Shown: positions 17,742-25,729 of the stretch, piece by piece | Position numbering within the stretch: the stretch's first letter is position 1 | Layout of the letters: each line of letters begins with the position of its first letter | Assembly: GCA_037129475.1 (NCBI GenBank) | Contig: JBAXUY010000004.1 | Span: forward strand, 1 to 64,000 | Direction: 5' to 3' | DNA length: 64,000 nucleotides | DNA from: RGVT01 sp037129475 | GTDB taxonomy: Bacteria > Planctomycetota > Planctomycetia > Pirellulales > UBA1268 | Made by a program: the position numbers and the translations under genes | Notes under the pieces: model-generated | Told to the model about the DNA's origin: nothing | What the model saw: only the letters and a program-made list of their open reading frames with translations | Database searches by the model: none

Positions 17742-17902
17742 GTACCGACGGGCCTCCAGGCCTGTCGGATTTCTCTCGTAGCGACGGGCCTCCAGGCCTG
17801 TCGGATTTCTTTCGTAGCGACGGGCCTCCAGGCCTGTCGAAGGACAGGGCTGGAGCCCTGTCCCTACTTTGCCAAAGGACAGGGCTGGAGCCCTGTCCGT
17901 AC
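17742..17902. repeat. REP-like array, three 36-bp tandem copies plus two inverted copies
   Basis: Feet lie at 17742 (GTAC), 17778 and 17814. Two inverted copies with arms GGACAGGGCT/AGCCCTGTCC follow, ending CTAC at about 17866 and GTAC at 17902. The arms GGGCT/AGCCC are a third compensated stem variant. Confidence 0.92.
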
Positions 17903-17911
17903 GGGCGCGGC

Positions 17912-18334
17912 TCACCGGCGTGGGTAGAAGTGCGACAGGTTTTGATACGTCGAGGCGTGGCCGGTGGGGCGGATCGTCTCGTCGACCTGCCGGCTCGTCG
18001 TGTCACGCTGGATCTGCTGCACCTGGTTTTGCAGCCGTCCGAGTTGCCGCGTTTGGCTCTGCTGCTCAATCACCTGCTGCTGCTGCTGGAGCTGCGGCTG
18101 GATGATCTGCTGATAGATCAACGAATTGTTGGCAACGGCGCCCGTCTGATTGTTGACTGTCATCGGACTTTGCGGGTTCCCCATCAGTGTGTAGGGGCTC
18201 ACCGCCGGCCGCGAGTAAATGTTTGAAAATGGCAATTTTCCATTCCCCTGCGCCGCGGCCGTGCCGGCCAGGCCGAGGCTCACACCGGCCGCCACGACGA
18301 CCACAACTGCCCACATCCGCGTCTGCCGTGTCAT
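17912..18334 (-). CDS. small secreted Gln-rich protein, unknown function
   Basis: A 140-residue protein with a signal peptide (hydrophobic run near residues 8-25, ending AGTAAAQ). A conserved-looking segment LPFSNIYSRPAVSPYTLMG follows, then a Gln-rich coiled-coil stretch (QQIIQPQLQQQQQVIEQQ) and a tail containing YQNLSHFYPRR. The texture resembles small planctomycete envelope proteins. ATG 18334 is chosen because AGGAG lies 7 bases upstream. The next gene upstream on the same strand is the polysaccharide export lipoprotein 55 bp away, so they may be co-transcribed. Confidence 0.7.
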   Translation of the reverse strand: MTRQTRMWAVVVVVAAGVSLGLAGTAAAQGNGKLPFSNIYSRPAVSPYTLMGNPQSPMTVNNQTGAVANNSLIYQQIIQPQLQQQQQVIEQQSQTRQLGRLQNQVQQIQRDTTSRQVDETIRPTGHASTYQNLSHFYPRR

Positions 18335-18389
18335 AGCGATGCTCCTCTGATCGATCCTCACCCACTACGCTCGAAGTATACGCCCTGGT

Positions 18390-19709
18390 TCACTCGGCGT
18401 CGTCATACTGGGCGATGGCCGCTTCCATCAGCATCCGGATGCCCGCCTTCAGCAGCGGCTTGTCGTGGATCCAGGCCGCAAACTCCTCGCCGTGGGCGAG
18501 ATACGTCTCCCGCAGCCAGCTTGGAGCCTGCGTCATCAACCAAGCCCTGAAGAGCAGCCAGCGGGGGTTTTCAACTCCATACACCTCGCGGGCCACCCAG
18601 CAGGCTCCGAAGTTGGGGTTGAAGCCGAACGGGAACCGGTTGATCTGCTGCACGGTGCTCGAGCCAAGCAGGGCGAAGCCAAACATCCGCTCGAAGGGCG
18701 CCGTCCATTTTTCGACCAGGGTGTTGAAGGCGATCATGTGGTCCTGGGCGATGAACACGCGGTCGCCCGGCAACACCTGGTAGTTGGTGCCGGTGGCGGC
18801 GCCCTTCATGATGGCCTCGATGTCCACGGGCAGAATCTGGTCGCAGCCCACGCCCGAGGGCGCCGGCCGCGCGATCCACACATCCTTGCTCGAGAGCCGC
18901 GAGAGGCCGTTGATCTGGGCGATCGCGTCGAGCACGGTCTCGTTGCCGGTCACCGGAAAGCGGGCGATGTTGTCCCCCTGCCCGGCACCTTCCGTGATCA
19001 CGTAATACACCTTCGAGTTGTAGCTGAACACGTCCACGCTCACGAGCGGCGCGTCGAGAAACTTGTCGAGGTGCTTTTCGATCTTTTCCTTCGCCTCTTC
19101 GAGCGTCAGGCCGGTCACGAACACGCTGCCGTAGGTGCCGAGGTTGATCGTGCCGTCGGGGCCCACGAGGTGCTCGCCCGAGATCTGCTGCTGGCCGGCG
19201 GCCTGGGCGAGCGTGAGCGACACCTGCGGCTCCTTGAGCACGCGCTTCAAGTGGCGAAACACGGCGTCTTGCGCCTCTTCGAGCGACTGCCCGCCCACCA
19301 TCACCTTGCCATACGACGGCCCGAGGTCGAGCATCCCGCCCGGCTCCACCACGTAGAGTCCGTTGATCGGCTGTTCGAGGAGCGTGCCCTCCACGATCAC
19401 CTGCAGCGTGTCGAAGCTCTGGATGCGGAACGGCGGCTTGGGCACCACGCGGAGCGCGTCGATAAGCAGTATGTCTGGCGGCTCGATCACGTAAGGCGGC
19501 AGCGTGATCTTCGCCAGTTCCTTGGCCGGCATCTTGTCGGGGTCGGGTGGGCACTGCGAGTCGAGCACCGCCTGCTGGGTCACGGCCCGCTGCGGGCGAC
19601 CAAATGTCTGGCAGCCCAAGGTGTTCGCCATCGTCGCCAGAAGCAGCATCCACGCGAGCCCCTTGCGGGTGGTTTCGTGCGTCATTGCAGGCAGTTTCGA
19701 AACTCGCAT
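18390..19709 (-). CDS. Wza/GumB-type polysaccharide export lipoprotein
   Basis: A 439-residue outer-membrane export protein. Lipobox TLGC places lipidation at Cys33. Two poly-export (PES) modules follow: YVIEPPDILLIDALRV to about residue 160, then GEHLVGPDGTINLGTYGSVFVTGLTLEEA. An SLBB-type segment contains YYVITEGAGQGDNIARFPVTGNETVLDAI, and YQVLPGDRVFI closes the domain. These proteins form the channel for capsule or exopolysaccharide. ATG 19709 is preceded by GGGAGGAG at 6 bases. It is divergent from the NusG-like gene that heads the biosynthesis block, so it probably serves that glycan. Confidence 0.88.
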   Translation of the reverse strand: MRVSKLPAMTHETTRKGLAWMLLLATMANTLGCQTFGRPQRAVTQQAVLDSQCPPDPDKMPAKELAKITLPPYVIEPPDILLIDALRVVPKPPFRIQSFDTLQVIVEGTLLEQPINGLYVVEPGGMLDLGPSYGKVMVGGQSLEEAQDAVFRHLKRVLKEPQVSLTLAQAAGQQQISGEHLVGPDGTINLGTYGSVFVTGLTLEEAKEKIEKHLDKFLDAPLVSVDVFSYNSKVYYVITEGAGQGDNIARFPVTGNETVLDAIAQINGLSRLSSKDVWIARPAPSGVGCDQILPVDIEAIMKGAATGTNYQVLPGDRVFIAQDHMIAFNTLVEKWTAPFERMFGFALLGSSTVQQINRFPFGFNPNFGACWVAREVYGVENPRWLLFRAWLMTQAPSWLRETYLAHGEEFAAWIHDKPLLKAGIRMLMEAAIAQYDDAE

Positions 19710-19746
19710 GGCAAACTCCTCCCAACCGCTACAGTCGGTTGTCTCG

Positions 19747-19777
19747 GAGTTATCGGCACAGCCCGCCCGGAAACTTT
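19747..19777 (-). promoter_or_regulatory. bipartite promoter-like motif of the polysaccharide export gene
   Basis: On the minus strand AAAGTTTCCGG (19767-19777) precedes GCCGATAACTC (19747-19757) within 31 bases. This is the same arrangement as upstream of the lipoprotein at 8262. It lies 38 bp before the export gene start, in the 206-bp divergent gap. On the plus strand of the same gap TAGAAT (19830-19835) could be a -10 box for the NusG-like gene, without a convincing -35. Confidence 0.4.
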
Positions 19778-19915
19778 GCCCGGTTTTCCTCGGCAAATCC
19801 TCACAGGCGCAAGCGGCCAAAACACGTCGTAGAATTGGGGGGTTCCAGTTGGAGCCCAGGCGGGGAACGGCGGCCCACGCCACCCACGAGCCCGGAGTTT
19901 GCGCAGTTTCCGCTC

Positions 19916-20479
19916 ATGCCCATCCTGCCCCGGCAACACGATCTTTTCCCGGCCGACCTGCTCGATGCAGACCGCCCCGCCGTCGCACCGTCCGCCCAGT
20001 GGCTCGCGTTCTACACGCTCTCGCGCCGCGAGAAAGATTTGATGCGCAAACTCGAGGCCGTCGGCATACCCTTCTACGCCCCGCTGATCCGGCGGCGGCT
20101 CAAATCCCCCGGCGGCCGCACCCGTGATTCCCACGTGCCCCTCTTTCCCGGCTACGTGTTCTCCTGCGTCGACGACGACCAGCGCCGCGCCGCCCTCGCC
20201 ACCAACACGGTCGCCCGCTGGCTCCCGATCACCGACGCAGCCGCCCTGCTCGCCGACCTCCGCGGCATCAAGCAACTCATCGACAGCGACTGTCCGCTCA
20301 CGCCCGAAGCCCGGATCGAACCAGGCCAGTTGGTCCGCGTACGAACTGGTGCCCTGCGGGGGCTCGAGGGCACGGTGGTCAGGCGGCACGGCGAGCAGCG
20401 GCTCGTGGTGGCGGTGCGGTTTCTGAATCAGGGCGCTTCGGTGGAACTCGAAGACGTCGACCTGGAGAGACTCTCATGA
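19916..20479 (+). CDS. NusG-family antiterminator (RfaH/LoaP/UpxY-like) of the polysaccharide block
   Basis: A 187-residue protein. NGN domain: WLAFYTLSRREKDLMRKLEAVGIPFYAPLIRRR and VPLFPGYVFSC (about residues 23-80). C-terminal KOW motif: GQLVRVRTGALRGLEGTVV (about 141-159). Specialised NusG paralogues at the head of long polysaccharide operons reduce transcription termination and polarity. Here the gene precedes and overlaps (ATGA) the first sugar-modifying gene. ATG 19916 begins just before the conserved domain; longer frames upstream lack similarity. Which leader element it recognises cannot be seen. Confidence 0.88.
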   Translation: MPILPRQHDLFPADLLDADRPAVAPSAQWLAFYTLSRREKDLMRKLEAVGIPFYAPLIRRRLKSPGGRTRDSHVPLFPGYVFSCVDDDQRRAALATNTVARWLPITDAAALLADLRGIKQLIDSDCPLTPEARIEPGQLVRVRTGALRGLEGTVVRRHGEQRLVVAVRFLNQGASVELEDVDLERLS

Positions 20480-22401
20480 ATTTCGTACGGGCCGACAAGA
20501 TGGTCAGGCGGCTGTCGAAAAAAGCGGCGATCCTGCTCGTCGTCCATGCGGGCCTGTTCGTGTTTTCGTTTTTCCTCGCCTTTTTCACCCGCAACGACTT
20601 CAGCTTCAGCGGCGACTGGCTGCCGGTGTTTGCCGCCACGGTGGGCGGCGTGGTCGTGCTCAAGCTGATCGTGTTCTACACGCTCGGGCTTTGCCACGTG
20701 TCGTGGCGACGGGTGTCGTTCGGCGACCTCACGGCGCTACTCTGGGCGGCCACGCTCACGATGCTGATCATGGCCACGATCGACGGCCTCTTCCTCTCGA
20801 CGGGCCGTATTCCCGGCATCAAACGCGTCCCGCGGAGCGTGATCCTGCTCGACTGGGCCTCCACGATCCTGCTCGTGGGCGGCATGCGCACACTGTGGCG
20901 GAGTTTCTACGAAGAGCTGCGGCCGCTGTTCCATGCCACGCCCGCAACATCGGCCCTCATCATCGGCGCCAGCCAAGCCGGCGAATTGCTCGCCCGCAAC
21001 CTCAAGACGACGTCCAACAGCCCCTACCACATCGTCGGGTTCCTCGACGACGACACGTCGCTCCATGGCAACCGCTTTTCCGGCATCGAGGTGCTCGGCT
21101 CGATCGACCGGGCGAGCATGGAAGTGGCCCGCCGCCGAGTCAAGGAGGTGCTCGTGCAGTCCGGCACGCTCACCGGCAAGCGATTTCGCAGGCTATTCGA
21201 CGAGTGCGCCGCAGCCGGTGCCACGGTGAAAGTCATCCCGGCCATCGACGAGCTGCTTGGCGAGAAGAACGGCGACCAGAAGCATGTCCGGCTCCGCGAA
21301 GTGGAGATCAAGGATCTTCTGCGCCGTGAGCCCATCCGGCTCGACGACACGGCGGTCGCCAGGCTCGTCGCCGGCCGCACCGTCATGGTCACGGGCGCCG
21401 GCGGCTCGATCGGCTCGGAGATCTGCCGGCAGGTGCTCCGTTACCACCCGGCCAAGCTCCTGCTCGTGGAGCGCGGTGAAAACTCGCTGTTCCTCATCGA
21501 GCAGGAGTTTTCCCGGCTGACCCCGCGGCCTGCCTTCGAGCCCCTGATCGCCGACGTCACCGACGAAGACCGCATCGATCAGATCATGGCCGACCACAAG
21601 CCGGCGGTCATCTTCCATGCAGCGGCCCACAAGCACGTGCCCATGATGGAGTGGAACCCGGCCGAGGCGATCAAGAACAACTGTCTCGGCACGCGCTCGC
21701 TCGCGCGGCTGGCCGACAAGCACGGCGTGGGCGCGTTCGTGTCGATCTCCACCGACAAGGCCGTGCATCCCTCGAGCGTGATGGGCTGCTCCAAGTTGAT
21801 CGCCGAACGCTACGTCCAGGCATTCTCGAAGGATTCGCGGACAAAGTTCATCGTGGTGCGGTTCGGCAACGTGCTCGCGAGCAACGGCAGCGTGGTGCCG
21901 ATCTTCCAGGAGCAGATCCGCCGCGGTGGGCCGATCACGGTCACGCACCCCGACATCGAGCGGTATTTCATGATGATCCCCGAGGCTTCGCAGCTGGTTC
22001 TGCAGGCCGGCGCCATGGGCGAAGGCGGCGAGATCTTCGTGCTCGACATGGGGGAGAGCGTGAAGATCGTGGATCTGGCCCACGACCTGATCACCCTCTC
22101 GGGTCTCGCCGAAGACGATATCGACATCGAGTTCACCGGCCTGCGCCCCGGCGAGAAGCTCTACGAAGAACTCTATTTCGACGACGAGCGGCGGCTGCCC
22201 ACGCCGCATCCGAAGGTGTTTTGCGCGATGCACCGGCCTGCCGAACTGGCCGAGATCGAGGGGGTTCTGGAAGAATTGCGGGAGGTGCTCGACGATCCGC
22301 CCGACGAGGTGCGGCGCCGCCTGAAAAAACTCGTCCCCGAGTACCGCCAGGAGCACGAACGGCAGGAACGCACGAATGCCGAGGTGAAAGTCGATGCATA
22401 A
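20476..22401 (+). CDS. membrane UDP-sugar 4,6-dehydratase (PglF/WbpM/CapD family)
   Basis: A 641-residue protein. Four membrane helices (about residues 15-40, 52-75, 85-105 and 115-135), a first Rossmann fold (ALIIGASQAGELLARNL) and a catalytic Rossmann domain with VTGAGGSIGSEICRQV near 305-320. The active site STDKAVHPSSVMGCSK (about 425-440) has Met where short dehydratases have Tyr, which is normal for the long WbpM/PglF enzymes. The reaction is UDP-GlcNAc to UDP-4-keto-6-deoxy sugar. It overlaps its neighbours on both sides. The following aminotransferase suggests a 4-amino-4,6-dideoxy sugar. Confidence 0.92.
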   Translation: MNFVRADKMVRRLSKKAAILLVVHAGLFVFSFFLAFFTRNDFSFSGDWLPVFAATVGGVVVLKLIVFYTLGLCHVSWRRVSFGDLTALLWAATLTMLIMATIDGLFLSTGRIPGIKRVPRSVILLDWASTILLVGGMRTLWRSFYEELRPLFHATPATSALIIGASQAGELLARNLKTTSNSPYHIVGFLDDDTSLHGNRFSGIEVLGSIDRASMEVARRRVKEVLVQSGTLTGKRFRRLFDECAAAGATVKVIPAIDELLGEKNGDQKHVRLREVEIKDLLRREPIRLDDTAVARLVAGRTVMVTGAGGSIGSEICRQVLRYHPAKLLLVERGENSLFLIEQEFSRLTPRPAFEPLIADVTDEDRIDQIMADHKPAVIFHAAAHKHVPMMEWNPAEAIKNNCLGTRSLARLADKHGVGAFVSISTDKAVHPSSVMGCSKLIAERYVQAFSKDSRTKFIVVRFGNVLASNGSVVPIFQEQIRRGGPITVTHPDIERYFMMIPEASQLVLQAGAMGEGGEIFVLDMGESVKIVDLAHDLITLSGLAEDDIDIEFTGLRPGEKLYEELYFDDERRLPTPHPKVFCAMHRPAELAEIEGVLEELREVLDDPPDEVRRRLKKLVPEYRQEHERQERTNAEVKVDA

Positions 22402-23683
22402 TCCCCGCCTGTCGGTGATCCCCGAGGCCCGCTCGTCGATCGGCGCGGTAGCAGCCGGCATCCGCGTGCCCTTCGTGCGGCCGGCGCTGCCGGCGTTCGA
22501 AAACGTCCGCGAAGCCTACGAGGAGATCCTGCGCGGCGGCCAGCTCACGAAGGGCCGCTACGTGGAGTCGCTCGAGTATGCCCTCGCCAAGCGGCTCGGC
22601 GTGCGCCACTGTGTGGCCGTCAGCAGCTGCACGGTGGGGCTGATGCTCGTCTACAAAGCCCTCGACCTCTCGGCCGGCAGCTGCCGGAGCCGGCGTGGGG
22701 GCGCGGAAGGCTGTGCCGTGGGCGCGATGGAGCAGTTGTCGCGGTTCGGGATGGTGCGGTCGGGCGGCCGCAGCGAGCCGGTCGGCGAGGTGATCATTCC
22801 GAGCTTCACGTTCCTCGCGGCCCCGGCAGCCATCGCGTGGAACAACCTTCGGCCCGTGTTCGTCGATGTCGACATGCATTCGACCAACGTGTCGACGCAG
22901 GCCGTGGCCGCCGCGATCACGCCACGCACCGTCGCGATCGCCGCCTGCCACAACTTCGGCAATCCGTGCGACATGGCGGGGCTCGAGGCGCTCGCCGCCG
23001 AGCATTCGCTGCCGCTGGTGATCGATGCGGCGCATGGGTTTGGCGCTTCGATGCACGGCCGGCCCGTCGGCAAGGGAGGCACGGCGCAGGTGTTCAGCCT
23101 GTCGCCCACGAAATTGCTCGTGGCCGGTGAGGGGGGCATCGTGGCCACCGACTGCGACTGCCTCGCCCACTTCGTCCGTCTCGGCCGCGAATATGGCAAC
23201 GACGGCTCCTACGACGCACTGTTTTCGGGCGTCAACGGCCGCATGCCCGAATTGAGCGCCGCGACGGCCCTCGCGGGCCTCGACATTCTCGACGAGGTGG
23301 CCGCCGCACGCCGGAAGATCGCGGCGTTCTACCGGAACGAGCTCTCCTATCTGCCCGGCGTCGGCTTCGTGGAGGAGGCCCGCGGCGCCCAGTCGAGCCA
23401 CAAGGATTTTTCGATCACGATTGATCCAGGAAAGTTCGGCATGTCGCGCGACGCCCTGCGGCGCGTGCTCGCAGATCGCGGCATCGAAACCCGCACGTAC
23501 TACAATCCGCCGTGTCATCGCCAGACAGCATTCGAGCATTTTTACGACCGCAGCCGGGCCCTGCCCGTCACGGAGATGCTCTCCGCGCGGAGCCTCTCGC
23601 TGCCGCTCGGGGCCCATGTCGACGAAACGGTGGCGGCGGAGGTGTGCGAGACGATCGCCAACGCGAAGCACGCGCTCTCGTGA
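22394..23683 (+). CDS. DegT/DnrJ/EryC1-family sugar aminotransferase (PglE-like)
   Basis: A 429-residue PLP enzyme. The catalytic lysine is Lys240 in SLSPTKLLVAGEGG; IDAAHGFGA (about 210-218) and ACHNFGNPCDM are also family motifs. It would aminate the 4-keto-6-deoxy sugar made by the preceding dehydratase. An Arg/Gly/Ser-rich stretch at about residues 94-130 interrupts the usual junction between the VYKALDL helix and EVIIPSFTF and is not normal for the family. The ATG overlaps the upstream stop by 8 bp. Confidence 0.88.
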   Translation: MHNPRLSVIPEARSSIGAVAAGIRVPFVRPALPAFENVREAYEEILRGGQLTKGRYVESLEYALAKRLGVRHCVAVSSCTVGLMLVYKALDLSAGSCRSRRGGAEGCAVGAMEQLSRFGMVRSGGRSEPVGEVIIPSFTFLAAPAAIAWNNLRPVFVDVDMHSTNVSTQAVAAAITPRTVAIAACHNFGNPCDMAGLEALAAEHSLPLVIDAAHGFGASMHGRPVGKGGTAQVFSLSPTKLLVAGEGGIVATDCDCLAHFVRLGREYGNDGSYDALFSGVNGRMPELSAATALAGLDILDEVAAARRKIAAFYRNELSYLPGVGFVEEARGAQSSHKDFSITIDPGKFGMSRDALRRVLADRGIETRTYYNPPCHRQTAFEHFYDRSRALPVTEMLSARSLSLPLGAHVDETVAAEVCETIANAKHALS

Positions 23684-24741
23684 TCGCCGCTGCGCCTTCC
23701 ATGCCTCTCATCGTCTTCTGGTCGGTGTGGTCGCTCACGGCGCTGATCGCGTCGGCGCTCCTGTCCGCCAAGTTGATCGATTGGGCCGCGGCCCGCGGGG
23801 CGGTTGACGTTCCCAACGCCCGTAGCAGCCACAGCCGGGCCACGCCCCGCGGGGGTGGGCTGGCGATCGTGGCGGTCGCAGCCGTGGCCGGCGCGGTCGT
23901 CTGCCTGCTGCACCCCGAGTCGATTCGGTCCGTTCTCGGCCTGATTCTGCCGGCGCTCGTGATCGCGGCCGTGAGCTGGCTCGACGACGTGCGCTCGCTG
24001 CCGAACCGCGTCCGGTTCGCGGTGCATCTCGGCTGTGCGGCTGCGACCGTGGCAGTTCTGGGGCCGGTGCAGAGCGTCGATCTCGGCTCGTTCGGCACGC
24101 TTGATTTCGGTCCGGCAGCATGGCCGCTCACGCTGCTCTGGATCGTGGGGCTCACGAACGCCTTCAACTTCATGGACGGCATCGATGGCATCGCCGGCAT
24201 CACGGCGGGGATATCCGCGGCGGCGATTGCGGCCGTCGCAGCAGTCGTACAAGCCCCGGCGATCGGGGGCATTGCCGCGGCATGCGCAACGGCATCGTGC
24301 GGCTTTCTCACCTGCAATTGGCAGCCGGCGAGAATCTTCATGGGCGACGTCGGCAGCGCGTTCTGCGGCTTCGTGCTCGCCGTGCTGCCGCTTGCGTTTC
24401 CAGCGCATGCAGTCCCGACCGCCGTGGCTGTCGCCGCAGCGGCTCTGTGGCCGTTCATTTTCGACACGGCGTACACGATCGTGCGGCGGCTGCGCAAACG
24501 GGAAAACATCTTCCGGGCGCACCGCAGCCATCTCTACCAGCGGCTGGTGATCGCGGGCTGGTCGCACGCGGTCGTGTCGACGCTGTATGGAGTGCTCTCG
24601 GCGCTGGCGGCCGTGTGCGCCGTGGTGCCGCTCATCGCGCCAGAGTGGAGAGCGGCTGCAGATATCGGCGCCGGCGCCACGATCGGTCTCGGGACCGTAT
24701 TCCTGCTTGCGCTCGTGTTCGTTTCGGAACAAAATACGTAG
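23680..24741 (+). CDS. WecA/WbpL-like undecaprenyl-phosphate sugar-1-phosphate transferase
   Basis: A polytopic membrane enzyme of the MraY/WecA superfamily, 353 residues from GTG 23680. Asp motifs are NAFNFMDGIDGIAGI (about residues 163-177) and FMGDVGSAFCGF. The cytoplasmic loop RAHRSHLYQRLV is typical of the WbpL/WecA branch. It loads the first sugar phosphate on the lipid carrier. GTG 23680 overlaps the previous stop (GTGA); ATG 23701 is an alternative. The TAG stop (24739-24741) is the foot of a REP copy. Confidence 0.88.
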   Translation: MIAAAPSMPLIVFWSVWSLTALIASALLSAKLIDWAAARGAVDVPNARSSHSRATPRGGGLAIVAVAAVAGAVVCLLHPESIRSVLGLILPALVIAAVSWLDDVRSLPNRVRFAVHLGCAAATVAVLGPVQSVDLGSFGTLDFGPAAWPLTLLWIVGLTNAFNFMDGIDGIAGITAGISAAAIAAVAAVVQAPAIGGIAAACATASCGFLTCNWQPARIFMGDVGSAFCGFVLAVLPLAFPAHAVPTAVAVAAAALWPFIFDTAYTIVRRLRKRENIFRAHRSHLYQRLVIAGWSHAVVSTLYGVLSALAAVCAVVPLIAPEWRAAADIGAGATIGLGTVFLLALVFVSEQNT

Positions 24742-24833
24742 CGACAGGCCTCCAGGCCTGTCGGAAAACCACGACTCGCCAGGCCTGGAGGCCTGTCGCC
24801 ACATACTCGACAGGCCTGGAGGCCTGTCGCTAC
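24738..24833. repeat. REP-like cluster inside the polysaccharide operon
   Basis: A direct copy starts at 24738. An inverted copy (one arm decayed to CGCCAGGCCT) follows near 24775-24802, and a perfect inverted copy ends CTAC at 24833. The ATG of the next gene is only 3 bp further on. The cluster is the sole spacer between two genes of the same pathway. Confidence 0.9.
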
Positions 24834-24836
24834 ATC

Positions 24837-25457
24837 ATGCTCTACGCCCGATTCATCAAGCGCGGTTGCGACATCGTGGCAGCTGCGGCGATCCTGATCC
24901 TCACGCTGCCGCTGTTCGCGGTCGTGTGGATCGCCGTGCGGATCGCGCTCGGCGCGCCGGTGCTCTACTTCTCCGAGCGGGCCGGCAAGGGCGGTCGCCC
25001 GTTCCTGCTCGCCAAGTTTCGCTCGATGACCAATGCCACCGGCCCCGACGGCACCCTGCTGCCCGACGCCGAGCGGCTCACGCCGTTTGGTCGGTTGCTC
25101 CGCCGCACGAGCCTCGACGAACTGCCCCAACTGTTCAGCGTCCTCACCGGCTCAATGAGCATGATCGGGCCCCGGCCGCTGCCGCTTCGCTACCTTTCCC
25201 GGTACTCCCCTCGGCAGGCCCGCAGGCTCGAAGCGGTGCCCGGGCTCACGGGCTGGGCCCAGATTCATGGCCGGAATTCGCTCGACTGGCCCACCCGGCT
25301 GGAGCTCGACGTGCAGTATGTCGATATGCTGAATCGCTGGTATGCCCCGCTCCTCGACCTGTGGATCGCCTTGTGCACGGTGGTGCAGCTTGCCTGGCAG
25401 GCCCTCACCGGCCGCGGCATCGCCGCCCCCGGCTCCGCCACGATGACTGAATTGTAG
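24837..25457 (+). CDS. PglC-like monotopic phosphoglycosyl transferase
   Basis: A 206-residue bacterial sugar transferase. An N-terminal re-entrant hydrophobic helix (VAAAAILILTLPLFAVVWIAV, about residues 14-34) is followed by LLAKFRSMTN, then TSLDELPQLFSVLTGSMSMIGPRPL with the catalytic Asp-Glu pair. The size matches the minimal PglC form, which transfers phospho-bacillosamine to undecaprenyl phosphate. With the WecA-like enzyme next door the locus carries two different phosphoglycosyl transferases. The start is set just after a REP array, without a visible ribosome-binding site. Confidence 0.88.
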   Translation: MLYARFIKRGCDIVAAAAILILTLPLFAVVWIAVRIALGAPVLYFSERAGKGGRPFLLAKFRSMTNATGPDGTLLPDAERLTPFGRLLRRTSLDELPQLFSVLTGSMSMIGPRPLPLRYLSRYSPRQARRLEAVPGLTGWAQIHGRNSLDWPTRLELDVQYVDMLNRWYAPLLDLWIALCTVVQLAWQALTGRGIAAPGSATMTEL

Positions 25458-25729
25458 TGAATCCCCTCGACGCCATCATCACCGCCATCCGCACCGTGCT
25501 TCGCGACACCGGCCGCGACGCTCGCGAGATCTCCCCCGGGATGCTCCTGGCCGCCGACCTCGGCCTCGACTCGCTCGACCTCGCGCAGACGATCGTGCTC
25601 CTCGAGCGTTCGCTCGGCGTCGATCCGTTTCGGGCACCGGCCGCGACCGCCCCGCGGCCCACGATCCGCACCGTCTCCGATCTCGTCGCCATCTACACAA
25701 CCGCCCTCGCTTCCCCCCAATCACCATGA
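25457..25729 (+). CDS. acyl carrier protein
   Basis: A 90-residue acyl carrier protein with the phosphopantetheine attachment site at Ser39 in DLGLDSLDLAQ. The GTG start overlaps the TAG of the preceding gene by one base, and its own stop overlaps the AMP-ligase start. It is a dedicated carrier rather than the housekeeping AcpP, judging by the divergent C-terminal helix rich in Ala/Pro and by its context. It probably carries an acyl group for sugar acylation. Confidence 0.85.
   Translation: MNPLDAIITAIRTVLRDTGRDAREISPGMLLAADLGLDSLDLAQTIVLLERSLGVDPFRAPAATAPRPTIRTVSDLVAIYTTALASPQSP

Noticed and set aside
15064..17902. CRISPR-like look of the 36-bp tandem repeats
   Set aside because: Gaps between hairpins are only 10-12 bases and nearly identical within an array, so there are no unique spacers, and no cas gene is present.
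16705..18069. Long minus-strand frame containing repeated TGLEACRY-like peptides
   Set aside because: The repeated peptides are just translated REP hairpins joined to the antisense of the TPR gene. The same artefact extends the frames at 14222-15487 and 17739-17915.
19830..19835. TAGAAT as promoter of the NusG-like gene
   Set aside because: Good -10 match, but no -35 element at 16-18 bases; mentioned only as a possibility.
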